A stretch of 64,000 nucleotides of DNA from Spirochaetota bacterium (lineage in GTDB: Bacteria; Spirochaetota; UBA4802; UBA5550): assembly GCA_016933025.1 (NCBI GenBank), contig JAFGBT010000023.1:1-64000 (forward strand). Reading direction: 5' to 3'. A program made the translations under genes and the position numbers. Below are positions 1 to 8,689 of this stretch, piece by piece. The notes below the pieces were generated by a model. It had not been told where the DNA came from. It was given only the letters and a program-made list of their open reading frames with translations, and did not search any database. Positions within the stretch are counted from its first letter, which is position 1. Each line of letters begins with the position of its first letter.

Positions 1-53
<53 letters not shown>

Positions 54-59
54 ATCAAC

Positions 60-133
60 GGCGAGGTAGCTCAGATGGTTAGAGCACGCGGCTCATACCC
101 GCGGCGTGGAGGGTTCGAATCCCTCCCTCGCTA
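60..133 (+). tRNA. tRNA-Met (CAT), elongator type
   Basis: This is a complete cloverleaf. The acceptor stem GGCGAGG/CCTCGCT closes with a G-U pair, the D-arm contains GCTC...GAGC, the anticodon stem is CGCGG/CCGCG around CTCATAC, and the T-arm is GAGGG/CCCTC. The anticodon CAT is at 94-96. No CCA is encoded. It lies 6 nt after the preceding CAT tRNA, so the two are probably one transcript. The overall sequence resembles elongator tRNA-Met. A lysidine-modified tRNA-Ile(CAT) is the alternative but looks less likely. Confidence 0.9.
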
Positions 134-153
134 ATGAACCAGACAAACGGGTT

Positions 154-423
154 ATGGAAAATATTATAAACCTCCTCGTTTCCAACAAGGCCCTCCTCGC
201 AGTCGCAGTGTTCATCAGCATACTCATAATCCTATCAGCCGCCAGAAAACTCGTGAGGGCCGCAATCGTTCTGCTTGCAATTCTGATTATCTATGCCGCC
301 TACCTTATCTACTCGGGTCAAAAGGTCCCGCGAACCGGCACGGAAGCAATTCGGCATGTAACGGTCAAGATTGACGAATTAAAAAAAAGCGAGGTAAAAA
401 TTATCAAAAAGGCGGGCGATTAG
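154..423 (+). CDS. Small two-helix membrane protein, unknown function
   Basis: This 89-residue protein has two hydrophobic stretches, about residues 12-28 and 35-50, separated by a short basic turn (ARKLVRA). A charged, Lys-rich tail follows and would lie in the cytoplasm. The ATG at 154 was chosen because the earlier in-frame start at 106 lies inside the preceding tRNA. No strong ribosome binding site is seen. It is convergent with the lipoprotein gene on the other strand, and the two overlap by 4 nt. I do not recognise the family, so only membrane location can be inferred. Confidence 0.55.
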   Translation: MENIINLLVSNKALLAVAVFISILIILSAARKLVRAAIVLLAILIIYAAYLIYSGQKVPRTGTEAIRHVTVKIDELKKSEVKIIKKAGD

Positions 424-830
424 TCCCCGTCATCCCCGTTCTCGTAGATAATAAAATGCTTGCTGTCGATAAGCCGGTTGTCGCCCCTGGCGTCCGTAAT
501 GAGTATTTGATATTCGCCGGGGTCGAGGTCTTTGATAGTGCCGTACACGGCCCGGGACTTCTTGTTGATTCTTGACGTCTGCGTGTACACCTCGACCCAC
601 ACCAGCTCCTTTTTCTGGTATACGACCCCGATATCCATCTCGCCCGATACCTTCCTGATCGCATAGACCCAGTCGACCGCTTCGCCCCCCGCGAATTCCG
701 GGACGGAGTCTATCCGACGGTAGGCGTCCTCCCCAAACTTTTTGAAGCCGAACTCTCCATGGAGCCCGCAGGAGATCGCAAAAAGCGCCACCAAGAGAAT
801 AAGCGCCATGTATGTCGATACGCGTATCAT
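420..830 (-). CDS. Putative lipoprotein, unknown function
   Basis: The protein has 136 residues from the chosen start. It begins with a basic residue and a hydrophobic stretch ending in a lipobox (FAISC, Cys21), so it is probably a lipid-anchored envelope protein. The rest is rich in predicted beta strands and acidic residues. It contains a segment LDPGEYQILITD that resembles an Ig-like or Kelch-type strand pair, but I cannot assign a family. A longer start exists 17 codons upstream. The one at 830 was chosen because it gives the signal peptide and has an AGGG/AAAGG ribosome site. The start lies 22 nt after the stop of the small membrane protein upstream, so the two are probably one operon. 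Confidence 0.65.
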   Translation of the reverse strand: MIRVSTYMALILLVALFAISCGLHGEFGFKKFGEDAYRRIDSVPEFAGGEAVDWVYAIRKVSGEMDIGVVYQKKELVWVEVYTQTSRINKKSRAVYGTIKDLDPGEYQILITDARGDNRLIDSKHFIIYENGDDGD

Positions 831-852
831 GCCGGGTGCCTTTCCCTCGCAG

Positions 853-1107
853 TTATTCCACCTTGTACTGGTCCTTGTCAAGCTCGATCGTCTCTTTCCG
901 GTTCCGCGTGCGGAACCGTTCGCGGGAAGTGCGCTGGCCCGCTATTTTCTCCTCTTCCTGCCGCCTCTCATTCAGCGTTTTGCCAAGCCTGAACAGGTAC
1001 CTGATGAGATTGTACAGCATGTATACGAATGCTATAAAGAAAAGTATTTTTAAAAATTGGACTATAACCATCAGGCAGCTCTCAGCGGTTGTATTTTCAG
1101 ACGCCAT
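853..1107 (-). CDS. Small single-pass membrane protein with charged tail
   Basis: This 84-residue protein has one hydrophobic helix (about residues 12-38, FLKILFFIAFVYMLYNLI) followed by a strongly charged Arg/Glu/Lys tail of about 45 residues that could form a helix or coiled coil. The family is not recognised. It lies between pdxJ (41 nt upstream) and the lipoprotein gene (22 nt downstream), all on the minus strand. It is probably the penultimate gene of the folP-cdaA-cdaR-pdxJ run. Function unknown. Confidence 0.55.
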   Translation of the reverse strand: MASENTTAESCLMVIVQFLKILFFIAFVYMLYNLIRYLFRLGKTLNERRQEEEKIAGQRTSRERFRTRNRKETIELDKDQYKVE

Positions 1108-1147
1108 CCCGACTCGCCCGGGATTCGCCTATAGTGACACTGGACAG

Positions 1148-1900
1148 TCAACCCCCTATTATGTCAAGCAGCTCTTTAACGGCTGCAGCAAGGCCGACGA
1201 AAATCGATCGTGATATAATCGAATGGCCAATATTCAGCTCCTTCAGACCCGGCGCCGCGAGAACGAGGGCCAGGTTGCGGCTGTTCAGCCCATGGCCGGC
1301 GTTGATCCCTATGCCGATCTCGCGCGCGAAGCCGGCAGCGCGGTATATGCGGTCGAGTTCCCGTTTCACGCCGGCCGGCATATCGCGCTCAAGGTTGCCG
1401 GTGAATGCGTCGGCGGCGTTGCAGTAGGCGCCGGTGTGAATCTCGATGCAATCGGCCCCCGTTTCCTTCGAGCGGGCCACCGCGTCCCTCTCCGGTTCTA
1501 TAAAGAGCGAGACGACTACGCCGATATCACGAAACTGCTTCACCACCTCCTTGATTTTCTTGAAATTCGCGGCAACGTCCAGCCCCCCCTCTGTGGTGAT
1601 CTCCTGCCTCTTTTCCGGAACCAGCGTTATCTGGTCCGGCCGAACGCTCTTCGCGATGGCAATAATCTCATCTGAAAGGGCCATTTCCAGGTTGTAGGTG
1701 CCCCGCACGATCTTTCTCAGCTCTATGACGTCGCGGTCCTGGATATGCCGCCGGTCTTCGCGGAGGTGCACGGTAATGCCGTGAGCGCCGCTCTGCTCGC
1801 AGATCCGCGCCCCCTCCATGGTGTCCGGGTACGCCCCGCCACGGGCCTGCCGCAGCGTGGCTATATGGTCGATGTTAACGCATAGTGTAATCCGGGACAT
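1148..1900 (-). CDS. pdxJ: Pyridoxine 5'-phosphate synthase
   Basis: PdxJ condenses 3-amino-2-oxopropyl phosphate (the product of PdxA) with 1-deoxy-D-xylulose 5-phosphate to make pyridoxine 5'-phosphate in the DXP-dependent vitamin B6 pathway. The 250 residues match the family length of about 240. The sequence shows the TIM-barrel hallmarks: N-terminal LCVNIDHIATLRQARG, HLREDRRHI, the TLVPEKR strand with the conserved Glu, EIHTGAY, and near the end GINAGHGLN. Its substrate DXP is made by Dxs, whose gene lies about 5 kb upstream on the same strand. It follows cdaR by 15 nt and is probably in the same transcript. Confidence 0.97.
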   Translation of the reverse strand: MSRITLCVNIDHIATLRQARGGAYPDTMEGARICEQSGAHGITVHLREDRRHIQDRDVIELRKIVRGTYNLEMALSDEIIAIAKSVRPDQITLVPEKRQEITTEGGLDVAANFKKIKEVVKQFRDIGVVVSLFIEPERDAVARSKETGADCIEIHTGAYCNAADAFTGNLERDMPAGVKRELDRIYRAAGFAREIGIGINAGHGLNSRNLALVLAAPGLKELNIGHSIISRSIFVGLAAAVKELLDIIGG

Positions 1901-1915
1901 GTCGCCTCTTCCGTG

Positions 1916-2896
1916 TTATATATTCTGTTTTTTTGTTATCTTCACCATCACCTTCTTAGGCTGCACCGAGATGATATCAGCCGGGTTGACGTCTTTCCCC
2001 CGCACAATCACGGTGAACTCCCTGACGACAAACTGCCGCTCATCGTCCCCGAAAAGAACTGCCGGGTTCAGCCTCCCGGCGTCGACAAACGCCTCGACAT
2101 CGGCTTCGTTAATCGCCGAGTTGTTCTTCAGTCGGATGAAAACCTCCACCTCGCCGTCCCGGACCTCATACCCGTATCCGCCAACGCCGTTCCGGACGCC
2201 GACCTGGGTGTTCACCACCGCGAGTTCCCTCATGTCCATGATGACTACCTTGACGGTGAAGGTTTTTTCGCTGAAGACGACGTCGCCGTATTTGTCCTTT
2301 CTGATGCCGACCTGCCGGTGTATGTCGCCCGTCTCGTTGTCGACCGAAACATCGTCGGTCTCAACCGTCTCAATATCATTGATGGCCGATTTCGGGCCGG
2401 ACACCATGACCCGCTCGGGAATAACGACCCTGTCGATGATAATCTTCCCGACCGGCACCGCCCCCGTTATTACCGGGACGACCCGTATCCACTTGTATTC
2501 CTTTTTTTCGACGGTCACCGACACTTCGCTGTTCACCAGGGAGATTGAGACGTCCTCCGGGACCTGCTGCTTTTCAACCTGCACCCGGTAGACCCCCGTC
2601 TCGCCGGCGACCGCGTCTTCCAGGTCCACAATCGCCCTGATTCCCTTGACGTTTATGCTCTTCAGGCTCTCCTTGCCGCCCTCAACGACGACCGTTGCGA
2701 ACCTGTCGGACATGGAAGAAACCGCCAGTGTCGAAGGGAGGTTTTTAAGAATGACGGGCACCTTGTACCTGAGTTTCTCCGTCTTGCCGGTAATAATGAA
2801 GGCCCAGAGGATCACCGCCAGGAGCAGGCATACTCCCTTGGCCAGAAAATCCTTCTCCCGTACCGCAGCCACCAGTTTTTCCTTTATGTTTATCAT
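1916..2896 (-). CDS. cdaR: YbbR/CdaR-type regulator of the diadenylate cyclase
   Basis: CdaR proteins are membrane-anchored and have extracytoplasmic YbbR repeats. They bind the diadenylate cyclase CdaA and modulate it. The 326-residue protein has an N-terminal membrane helix (about residues 17-36, GVCLLLAVILWAFII) followed by the typical YbbR opening (VPVILKNLP). About three YbbR-like beta repeats of 80-90 residues follow, with recurring V.V.G....I and V.K.V segments. It starts 16 nt after the cdaA stop, the same pairing seen in Firmicutes and other spirochaetes. The pairing, as well as the sequence, supports the assignment. Confidence 0.9.
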   Translation of the reverse strand: MINIKEKLVAAVREKDFLAKGVCLLLAVILWAFIITGKTEKLRYKVPVILKNLPSTLAVSSMSDRFATVVVEGGKESLKSINVKGIRAIVDLEDAVAGETGVYRVQVEKQQVPEDVSISLVNSEVSVTVEKKEYKWIRVVPVITGAVPVGKIIIDRVVIPERVMVSGPKSAINDIETVETDDVSVDNETGDIHRQVGIRKDKYGDVVFSEKTFTVKVVIMDMRELAVVNTQVGVRNGVGGYGYEVRDGEVEVFIRLKNNSAINEADVEAFVDAGRLNPAVLFGDDERQFVVREFTVIVRGKDVNPADIISVQPKKVMVKITKKQNI

Positions 2897-2912
2897 GCCG
2901 CTATTCCATGCT

Positions 2913-3728
2913 TCATTTCGTCGGTATCCTGAACTTGTCCTCGTACGCCGTCTTTGGATTCATGAAGAACAGGATCATGTTCTTGAGGTCCTGGACGCGA
3001 ACACGGGGAAAGAACTTGCCGTTGACCATGATGGCGATGCTGCCGGTCTCCTCGGACGTAAGGAGCACCAGCGCATCCGTCTCCTCCGCTATTCCGAGGG
3101 CCGCGCGGTGGCGTGCGCCATGCTGCTTTTTCAGCTGCTTCGAATCGCTCAGCGGGAGATAGCATGCCGCCGCCGATATTCTGCCACCCTGCACGACGAT
3201 CGCCCCGTCATGGAGCGGGGTCAGCGGGTAAAAAATGGTCCTGATGAATTCCTCCGATATATCCCCGTTAACCATGACGCCCGATTCGGCGTAGCTCCTG
3301 AGGCCCGTGTTGCGCTCAATGACGATAAGTGAGCCGACATTCTCTTCCGACATGGATACCAGGGCGTTTACCAGCTCGTCGAGGGGGAACGGCTCCTTCC
3401 CGGCCTCCGAGCCTATCCAGTTGCGCTGGCCGAACTGGGTGATGAGGCGCCGGAGCTCCGGCTGAAAGAGGATGATGACCGCAATAACGACCGACGACGC
3501 GATATTGGTGATCAGCCAGTCTAATGTGTCCAAACGCAGGAATTTCGAGAGGATTGCCACGACAATGATGACCATCACCCCCTTCAGGAGCTGGATGGCC
3601 CTCGTGTTTGTCAGGAATCGGTAGACCAGGTAAAATATAAATGCAACCAGAACGATATCAATCACGTTCCGGAAATATTCCCAGAATATCCGCATGTACC
3701 GCGATGCGTTGAAGATCAGATCATTCAT
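2913..3728 (-). CDS. cdaA: Diadenylate cyclase CdaA (c-di-AMP synthesis)
   Basis: CdaA makes cyclic di-AMP from two ATP at the inner face of the membrane. The 271 residues match the family length. The N-terminus has three membrane helices (about residues 15-95, including VIDIVLVAFIFYLVY and GVMVIIVVAILS), followed by the DisA_N catalytic domain. Both active-site motifs are visible: DGA in PLHDGAIVV and RHR in GARHRAALGI. The gene lies between folP (stop-to-start gap of 4 nt) and cdaR, so translation of the three is probably coupled. In other bacteria c-di-AMP controls potassium and osmolyte balance. No riboswitch for it was seen here. Confidence 0.95.
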   Translation of the reverse strand: MNDLIFNASRYMRIFWEYFRNVIDIVLVAFIFYLVYRFLTNTRAIQLLKGVMVIIVVAILSKFLRLDTLDWLITNIASSVVIAVIILFQPELRRLITQFGQRNWIGSEAGKEPFPLDELVNALVSMSEENVGSLIVIERNTGLRSYAESGVMVNGDISEEFIRTIFYPLTPLHDGAIVVQGGRISAAACYLPLSDSKQLKKQHGARHRAALGIAEETDALVLLTSEETGSIAIMVNGKFFPRVRVQDLKNMILFFMNPKTAYEDKFRIPTK

Positions 3729-3732
3729 ATCG

Positions 3733-4530
3733 TTATGAAACCCTCTTCAGCATTTCAAGCGAATCAAGCGCCAATCGATGCTCCCGCACATCATGCACCC
3801 TGATGATGTCCGCGCCGTTTAATACAGAGGCGGTATTCAGCGCGATGGTCGCGGGGAGCCGGTCCTCCTCCCGCTCGTACAGCTTCCCGATCAGGGACTT
3901 GCGCGAGAGCCCCACCAGCACCGGGTAGCCGAGCTTCCTGAACTCGCCGAGATTCCGGATTATCCGGTAATTGTCCTCGAGAGTTTTGCCGAACCCGATC
4001 CCCGGGTCAACTATTATCTTCTTCGGGTCGACACCCCGCTCCTCGGCCTTCCGGGCCGCCTCGCGAAGGAAGACGCAAATCTCGCCGATCAGGTCCTCAT
4101 ACCGGGGACGGTCCTGCATGGTTTCGGGCCTCCCCTGTATATGCATGAGTACCATGCCGGCGCCGTGCGTCGCGGCCATACCCGCCATTTCCTCGTCAAA
4201 CGAGAGGCCGCTGATGTCGTTAACGATGGAGGCGCCGGCGGCCAGCGCAGCGCGCGCCACCTCGGCCCTGTTCGTATCGACCGATATGGGAATACCGATG
4301 TCCTCCGCCACCGCCTCGATGACCGGGCATACCCTGTCGATCTGCTCCGTGGGCGGGACCGGCAGCGCGCCGGGACGCGTCGACTCACCGCCGATATCGA
4401 CAATGTCCGCGCCCTCATCCCTGATATTGTACGCGCGTTCGATTGCGCGTCCCCTGTCAAAATATGCCCCGCCGTCGTAAAACGAATCGGGCGTGACGTT
4501 CAGAATCCCCATGATACGACAGCTCTTCAC
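3733..4530 (-). CDS. folP: Dihydropteroate synthase
   Basis: FolP joins p-aminobenzoate to the pterin pyrophosphate to form dihydropteroate in folate synthesis and is the target of sulfonamides. The 265-residue TIM barrel has the full motif set: MGILNVTPDSFYDGG near the start, DIGGESTRPGA, SVDTNRAEVA, NDISGL, the DPGIGFGKT loop, GLSRK, and a C-terminal RVHDVREH. The length is normal. The gene starts 8 nt after the stop of the UPF0164-like gene and ends 4 nt before cdaA. It is thus embedded between an outer-membrane protein and the c-di-AMP genes. Confidence 0.97.
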   Translation of the reverse strand: MKSCRIMGILNVTPDSFYDGGAYFDRGRAIERAYNIRDEGADIVDIGGESTRPGALPVPPTEQIDRVCPVIEAVAEDIGIPISVDTNRAEVARAALAAGASIVNDISGLSFDEEMAGMAATHGAGMVLMHIQGRPETMQDRPRYEDLIGEICVFLREAARKAEERGVDPKKIIVDPGIGFGKTLEDNYRIIRNLGEFRKLGYPVLVGLSRKSLIGKLYEREEDRLPATIALNTASVLNGADIIRVHDVREHRLALDSLEMLKRVS

Positions 4531-4538
4531 GCGCCCTC

Positions 4539-5834
4539 TCAGAACAGCACCGTGGCTGAAATAGTATGGCTGAAGCCCTTCGTAATCGTGTCGATGGTAA
4601 AGGCGTAGCCGGCATCAAACTGGACGACATGAAACGTCAGCCCCGCGGAAAAGACCAGGTTTCGCAGGCCGATATGCACCGACGCCCATTTCATAATATC
4701 GTACTGCGCGCCGATGCTGTAGTCGAACGTCTTTCGGTCAAGTTTTTTGATGCCGCTCACCGACAGGGTGAAATTCCTGTTGGTGATAACGGCTATGCCG
4801 AGCTTCAGCGTCGGATACGCAAACGTATACGTTTCCCTGATATAGTAGCGGCTGTCAAGCGGATACATCCCGGTCCCCAGGTCCTGCACCATGAGGCCGA
4901 CTTTCAGGAAGGGGAGGACATAGACCTGGGTCCCCACGTCGACGCCGCACCCCAGATACGATGTATTGCCGACCTTCTCGTACAGCCCCTTGACGCTGAT
5001 GCCGAGCGAGGATACGCCGAGCGAAGCTCCATACGACAGATAGCATGCCATGTTCGTATAGGTCAGCGTTCCGGTCTTGATCCCGTTGAAATCGCGACGG
5101 TCGATGCCGCCGGAATAGTTCGTGTAAACCCCGAAACCGAACACGCCTGTCGGAAGGTTTACCGCCATTCCGGCAAAACCTGTTTTGTTGCCGAACGCCA
5201 GCATGGTGCCGCTCAACCCAGCCTGCACCGAAAAGCTCTTTTCCTCTTCGGAAAACCGTATAAGCTCGCTTTCGTCGATATCCTCGACGTTCCCCTGCTT
5301 CGCACTCTCCCGTATCTCACGCTCGGTAAGCAACTGGGTATGCCTCAGCTCGGTTAGGCCCGCCGGGTTCCAATAAATGGAGTAGACATCGTCCGCCGTT
5401 ACCTCGCCGCTCCTGCCCATGGCGATGTAGCGCGTGCCAACCCAGCCGCCTCCGGTAAAGGCGCCATCGCACCTGCCGTCGACCATGATTTTCGAAGTCT
5501 TGATCCCGTGCAGGCCCGTCAGCACGTTCTCGGCCTCAATCTTCACGGTGTACACGCCCGGACGCGCCCTGTCACCATCGCTGTTCCTGCCGTTCCATAT
5601 CACGGGATAGCCGGGAAACAACCCGGAGGCGATCTGCTCCCCGTTCATATCGTACACCTTCATTCTGACCTTGTTGAACAACACGCCGGCATAATCAGTG
5701 ACCTGAAAAACGCCGATGCCGGGATAATACGGCAACGGCCAGAAGACGACGCCCTTGGTCCTGTATGCATAGGATATTTGTACTGATACTAAAAGAAGGG
5801 AGCATACCGAGAATATTGTTACAATATATTTCAT
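4539..5834 (-). CDS. PorV/UPF0164-type outer-membrane barrel with FlgD-like Ig domain
   Basis: This 431-residue protein has a signal peptide (hydrophobic residues 4-22, cleavage probably after SYA). An Ig-like segment resembling FlgD/CHU_C domains follows at about residues 45-120 (VRMKVYDMNGEQI, ARPGVYTVKIEA). From about residue 130 there is a PorV/UPF0164-like beta barrel with the typical entry VTADDVYSIYWNPAGL and many alternating strands to a terminal Phe (ATVLF), an outer-membrane insertion signal. UPF0164 proteins are characteristic of spirochaetes. Its precise role is unknown; lipid transport or surface-protein export are possibilities by analogy with FadL and PorV. It lies between tlyA and folP on the same strand. 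Confidence 0.8.
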   Translation of the reverse strand: MKYIVTIFSVCSLLLVSVQISYAYRTKGVVFWPLPYYPGIGVFQVTDYAGVLFNKVRMKVYDMNGEQIASGLFPGYPVIWNGRNSDGDRARPGVYTVKIEAENVLTGLHGIKTSKIMVDGRCDGAFTGGGWVGTRYIAMGRSGEVTADDVYSIYWNPAGLTELRHTQLLTEREIRESAKQGNVEDIDESELIRFSEEEKSFSVQAGLSGTMLAFGNKTGFAGMAVNLPTGVFGFGVYTNYSGGIDRRDFNGIKTGTLTYTNMACYLSYGASLGVSSLGISVKGLYEKVGNTSYLGCGVDVGTQVYVLPFLKVGLMVQDLGTGMYPLDSRYYIRETYTFAYPTLKLGIAVITNRNFTLSVSGIKKLDRKTFDYSIGAQYDIMKWASVHIGLRNLVFSAGLTFHVVQFDAGYAFTIDTITKGFSHTISATVLF

Positions 5835-5909
5835 TTTATTGTTTAACCGAAACTATCAGCGCCGTGCCCTTATTAAAACAGCATTTCAACGCTCCGGTCA
5901 ACAAAAAAA

Positions 5910-6746
5910 TTATTGCCCGTCAGCACCCTCCTCTCCATTAAAGCACCGGTGCGCATTGTCAACCGCGTCCATGATGACGGATTCCTGTTCCTTCGCGTAA
6001 TATCCGGCGCCGGCCGGCCCGGCGCATTTAAAATGGAGAAGAAACTCGATATTCCCCTTGGGGCCCTTTAACGGAGAATGTGCGAGGCCGAGCATGACCA
6101 TCCCCATTTCGGCAAGCGATGATATAACCCTGATGAGAATTTCCGCGTGCGCCTTCCTTTCTTGCACCACCCCTTTCTTATGGTGCCCGGGGCCCGCCTC
6201 GAACTGCGGCTTGAGGAGAATCACGCCCTCAATCGGGGCAAACAGATCCCGAATCGTTCCAAAAACTTTGATGATTGAAATGAATGAGAGGTCTGCGGCC
6301 ACAAAATCCACGGTGTCGGCGAAGTCTTCCTTACTGAGACTCCGCGCGTTGGTCTTCTCCATAACGGTCACGCGCGGGTCGTTCCGCAGGGAATAATCGA
6401 GCTGTCCGTAGCCTACATCAACGGCGTATACCCTTGACGCCCCCTCCTTGAGCATGCAGTCGGTGAAGCCGCCTGTGGAAGCGCCAAGGTCGAGGGCGAC
6501 CCTGCCGGCCATCGATATGCCGAAAGCATCGATGGCGGCCTTGAGCTTCCGGCCGCCGCGGCTTACGTAGAGGCCTCCCGGCCGCTGCACCGTCACCCGT
6601 TCAGTTCCGGCGATCTTTCTGGCCGGATCGGCCACCGTCTCTCCGTCGACCTTCACCCAGCCGGCCATGATTTCACGCTTGGCCTTCTCACGCGATTGGG
6701 ACAGGCCGCTCCCGGACAGGAAAATGTCGAGCCTGGTCTTTTTCAT
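5910..6746 (-). CDS. tlyA: TlyA-family rRNA 2'-O-methyltransferase (hemolysin A family)
   Basis: Members methylate the 2'-OH of C1409 in 16S rRNA (and in some species C1920 of 23S rRNA), using S-adenosylmethionine. The 278 residues show an N-terminal S4 RNA-binding domain (RLDIFLSGSGLSQSREKAK) and a C-terminal FtsJ-like methyltransferase with the SAM motif LDLGASTGGFTDCML and the motif LLKPQFEAG. The start at 6746 was chosen because the S4 domain begins there; an open frame extends 40 codons upstream into the dxs end but is not typical of the family. Placement just downstream of dxs is common in bacteria. Confidence 0.93.
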   Translation of the reverse strand: MKKTRLDIFLSGSGLSQSREKAKREIMAGWVKVDGETVADPARKIAGTERVTVQRPGGLYVSRGGRKLKAAIDAFGISMAGRVALDLGASTGGFTDCMLKEGASRVYAVDVGYGQLDYSLRNDPRVTVMEKTNARSLSKEDFADTVDFVAADLSFISIIKVFGTIRDLFAPIEGVILLKPQFEAGPGHHKKGVVQERKAHAEILIRVISSLAEMGMVMLGLAHSPLKGPKGNIEFLLHFKCAGPAGAGYYAKEQESVIMDAVDNAHRCFNGEEGADGQ

Positions 6747-6807
6747 ATTCTGATTCTGACCCGCTCCATACAATACTACAATACAATAATCATGCAAATA
6801 ATTAAGT

Positions 6808-8676
6808 TTATTCCATGACCCGAAGCAGGCGTTTCGCGAGGGACCCGGCGTCAATCCCGAACTCATGGTAGAGCTGCCGGTTGTCCCCGTGCGGAATGAA
6901 CTGGTCGGGAAACCCGGCGCAGAACACTACTTTTTTCCTAAGCTCCGGCTTGATAGACCCGAGGATATATTCGCCCGCGCCGCCGGAGACCATGCCGTTC
7001 TCAAGTGTGATACTGCGGCGAGTGCCGCCGATGACCCGCTCGATTCCCCTGACGTCCAGCGGCTTGATGGTGAGAAGATTGACAATCGTCGTTTCAAGGC
7101 CCCGTTCGCGGAGCAGGCCGCGCACCTGCCGCGCCACCGGCACCATGTCGCCAAATGTGAATATGGCAAGGTCGGAGCCTGAGGTAAGTCTCAGGATCTT
7201 CCCGGGTACGAACCTCCCCATTTTCTCAAAATCGAAATCGCCCCCCTCAACGCTCCCGCGCGGATACCGGATGGCGACCGGCCCATCATCATGCTTCGCG
7301 GCAAAACAGATCATATCGCGCAGCTCCTCGCCGGTCGACGGCGCGAGAATTATGAAGTTGGGTATGTTCTTGATAATCGCTATATCGAAAAGGCCGTGAT
7401 GCGTCTCACCGTCCTGCCCCACCGCGCCGGCCCGGTCGACCAGAAAGCGGACCGGCAAATTCATGATGCCGACGTCGTGGATCAGCTGGTCCACCGAACG
7501 CTGGAGGAAGGTCGAATATATCGACACAAACGGCCTGAGCCCGCTTCGCGTGAGCGCGCCCGCGAAGGTGACGGCATGCTGCTCGGCGATGCCCACGTCG
7601 AAAAACCGACTTGGCGTTTTATTCTCGAATTCATAGAGCCCGGTCCCCAGCTTCATCGCGGCGGTGATGGCGACGATGCTCCTGTCCTTCTTCGCCAGGT
7701 GCGTCAGGGTCCTCCCGGCTATCTCGGAATAGGAAAGCGACTTCCCGCCCATCTGAATCCCGGTGTTCCTGTCGAACGGCCCGATGCCGTGGAACCTCGC
7801 CGGGTTCATCTCGGCCGGTGCGTATCCCTTACCCTTTTTCGTCAGGACATGAATGATCTTGGGCCCGTAATTGATATGCTTCACCCGCTCCAGGATGCCG
7901 ATGAGCTGGGTCAGATCATGCCCGTCGATCGGCCCGAAGTACCTGATGCCCATGTCCTGGAAAAGCTGGCCGGGGATGATCATTTTCTTGAAGCTCTCGA
8001 AAAACCGGTAGATAAAATTGAATAGCATGACGCCGATGCGGGGAACCCTCTTGACAAGCTCCATCGACTTGCGCCGTATCCGGTTGTACATGGAGCCGGA
8101 TATAATCCTGGTGAGGTACTTGGACATGGCTCCCACGTTCTCGGAAATAGAGTGCTCGTTATCGTTGAGTATTATGATAAGATCGCTCTCCATGTGGCCG
8201 ATCTGGTTTATCGCCTCGTATGCCATGCCCCCCGTGAGGGAGCCGTCGCCGATGACCGCGACCACCTTGTGGCTCTTCCGGGCGAGGTCCCTGCCGATGG
8301 CCTCGCCGCACGCGAGCGAAAGACTGGTGCTGCTGTGGCCGGTGTCGAAGGGGTCGAACTCGGATTCCTGGATCTTGGGAAAACCGGCAATCCCCCCGTA
8401 CTGTCTGATGTTTTTGAACTCTTCCCGGCGGCCGGTCAGTATCTTGTGCGCGTAGCACTGGTGGCCGACGTCCCAGATGATCTTGTCACGCGGGGTATCG
8501 AAAACATAGTGGAGGGCGATGGTGAGCTCAACCACTCCGAGCGAGGAGGCGAGGTGGCCGCCGTTTTTTGAGATCACGTCGAGAATATATTCGCGCACCT
8601 CACCGGCAAGCCGGTCCAGCCTTTCAGGTTCTATCTTTCTCAGGTCTTTGACGCTGTTGATTTTTTCGAGCAACAT
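6808..8676 (-). CDS. dxs: 1-deoxy-D-xylulose-5-phosphate synthase
   Basis: Dxs condenses pyruvate and glyceraldehyde 3-phosphate to 1-deoxy-D-xylulose 5-phosphate, using thiamine diphosphate. The product feeds the MEP isoprenoid pathway, thiamine synthesis and, through PdxJ, vitamin B6. The 622 residues match the family length. The ThDP motif GDGSLTGGMAYEAIN is present, as are the conserved His residues (WDVGHQCYAHK, DTGHSSTS), the transketolase segment DRAGAVGQDGETHHG and the catalytic-Glu region DVGIAEQHAV. The gene ends 61 nt before tlyA and starts 13 nt after the ymdB-like gene. Confidence 0.98.
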   Translation of the reverse strand: MLLEKINSVKDLRKIEPERLDRLAGEVREYILDVISKNGGHLASSLGVVELTIALHYVFDTPRDKIIWDVGHQCYAHKILTGRREEFKNIRQYGGIAGFPKIQESEFDPFDTGHSSTSLSLACGEAIGRDLARKSHKVVAVIGDGSLTGGMAYEAINQIGHMESDLIIILNDNEHSISENVGAMSKYLTRIISGSMYNRIRRKSMELVKRVPRIGVMLFNFIYRFFESFKKMIIPGQLFQDMGIRYFGPIDGHDLTQLIGILERVKHINYGPKIIHVLTKKGKGYAPAEMNPARFHGIGPFDRNTGIQMGGKSLSYSEIAGRTLTHLAKKDRSIVAITAAMKLGTGLYEFENKTPSRFFDVGIAEQHAVTFAGALTRSGLRPFVSIYSTFLQRSVDQLIHDVGIMNLPVRFLVDRAGAVGQDGETHHGLFDIAIIKNIPNFIILAPSTGEELRDMICFAAKHDDGPVAIRYPRGSVEGGDFDFEKMGRFVPGKILRLTSGSDLAIFTFGDMVPVARQVRGLLRERGLETTIVNLLTIKPLDVRGIERVIGGTRRSITLENGMVSGGAGEYILGSIKPELRKKVVFCAGFPDQFIPHGDNRQLYHEFGIDAGSLAKRLLRVME

Positions 8677-8689
8677 GTCGGCGGCAGGG

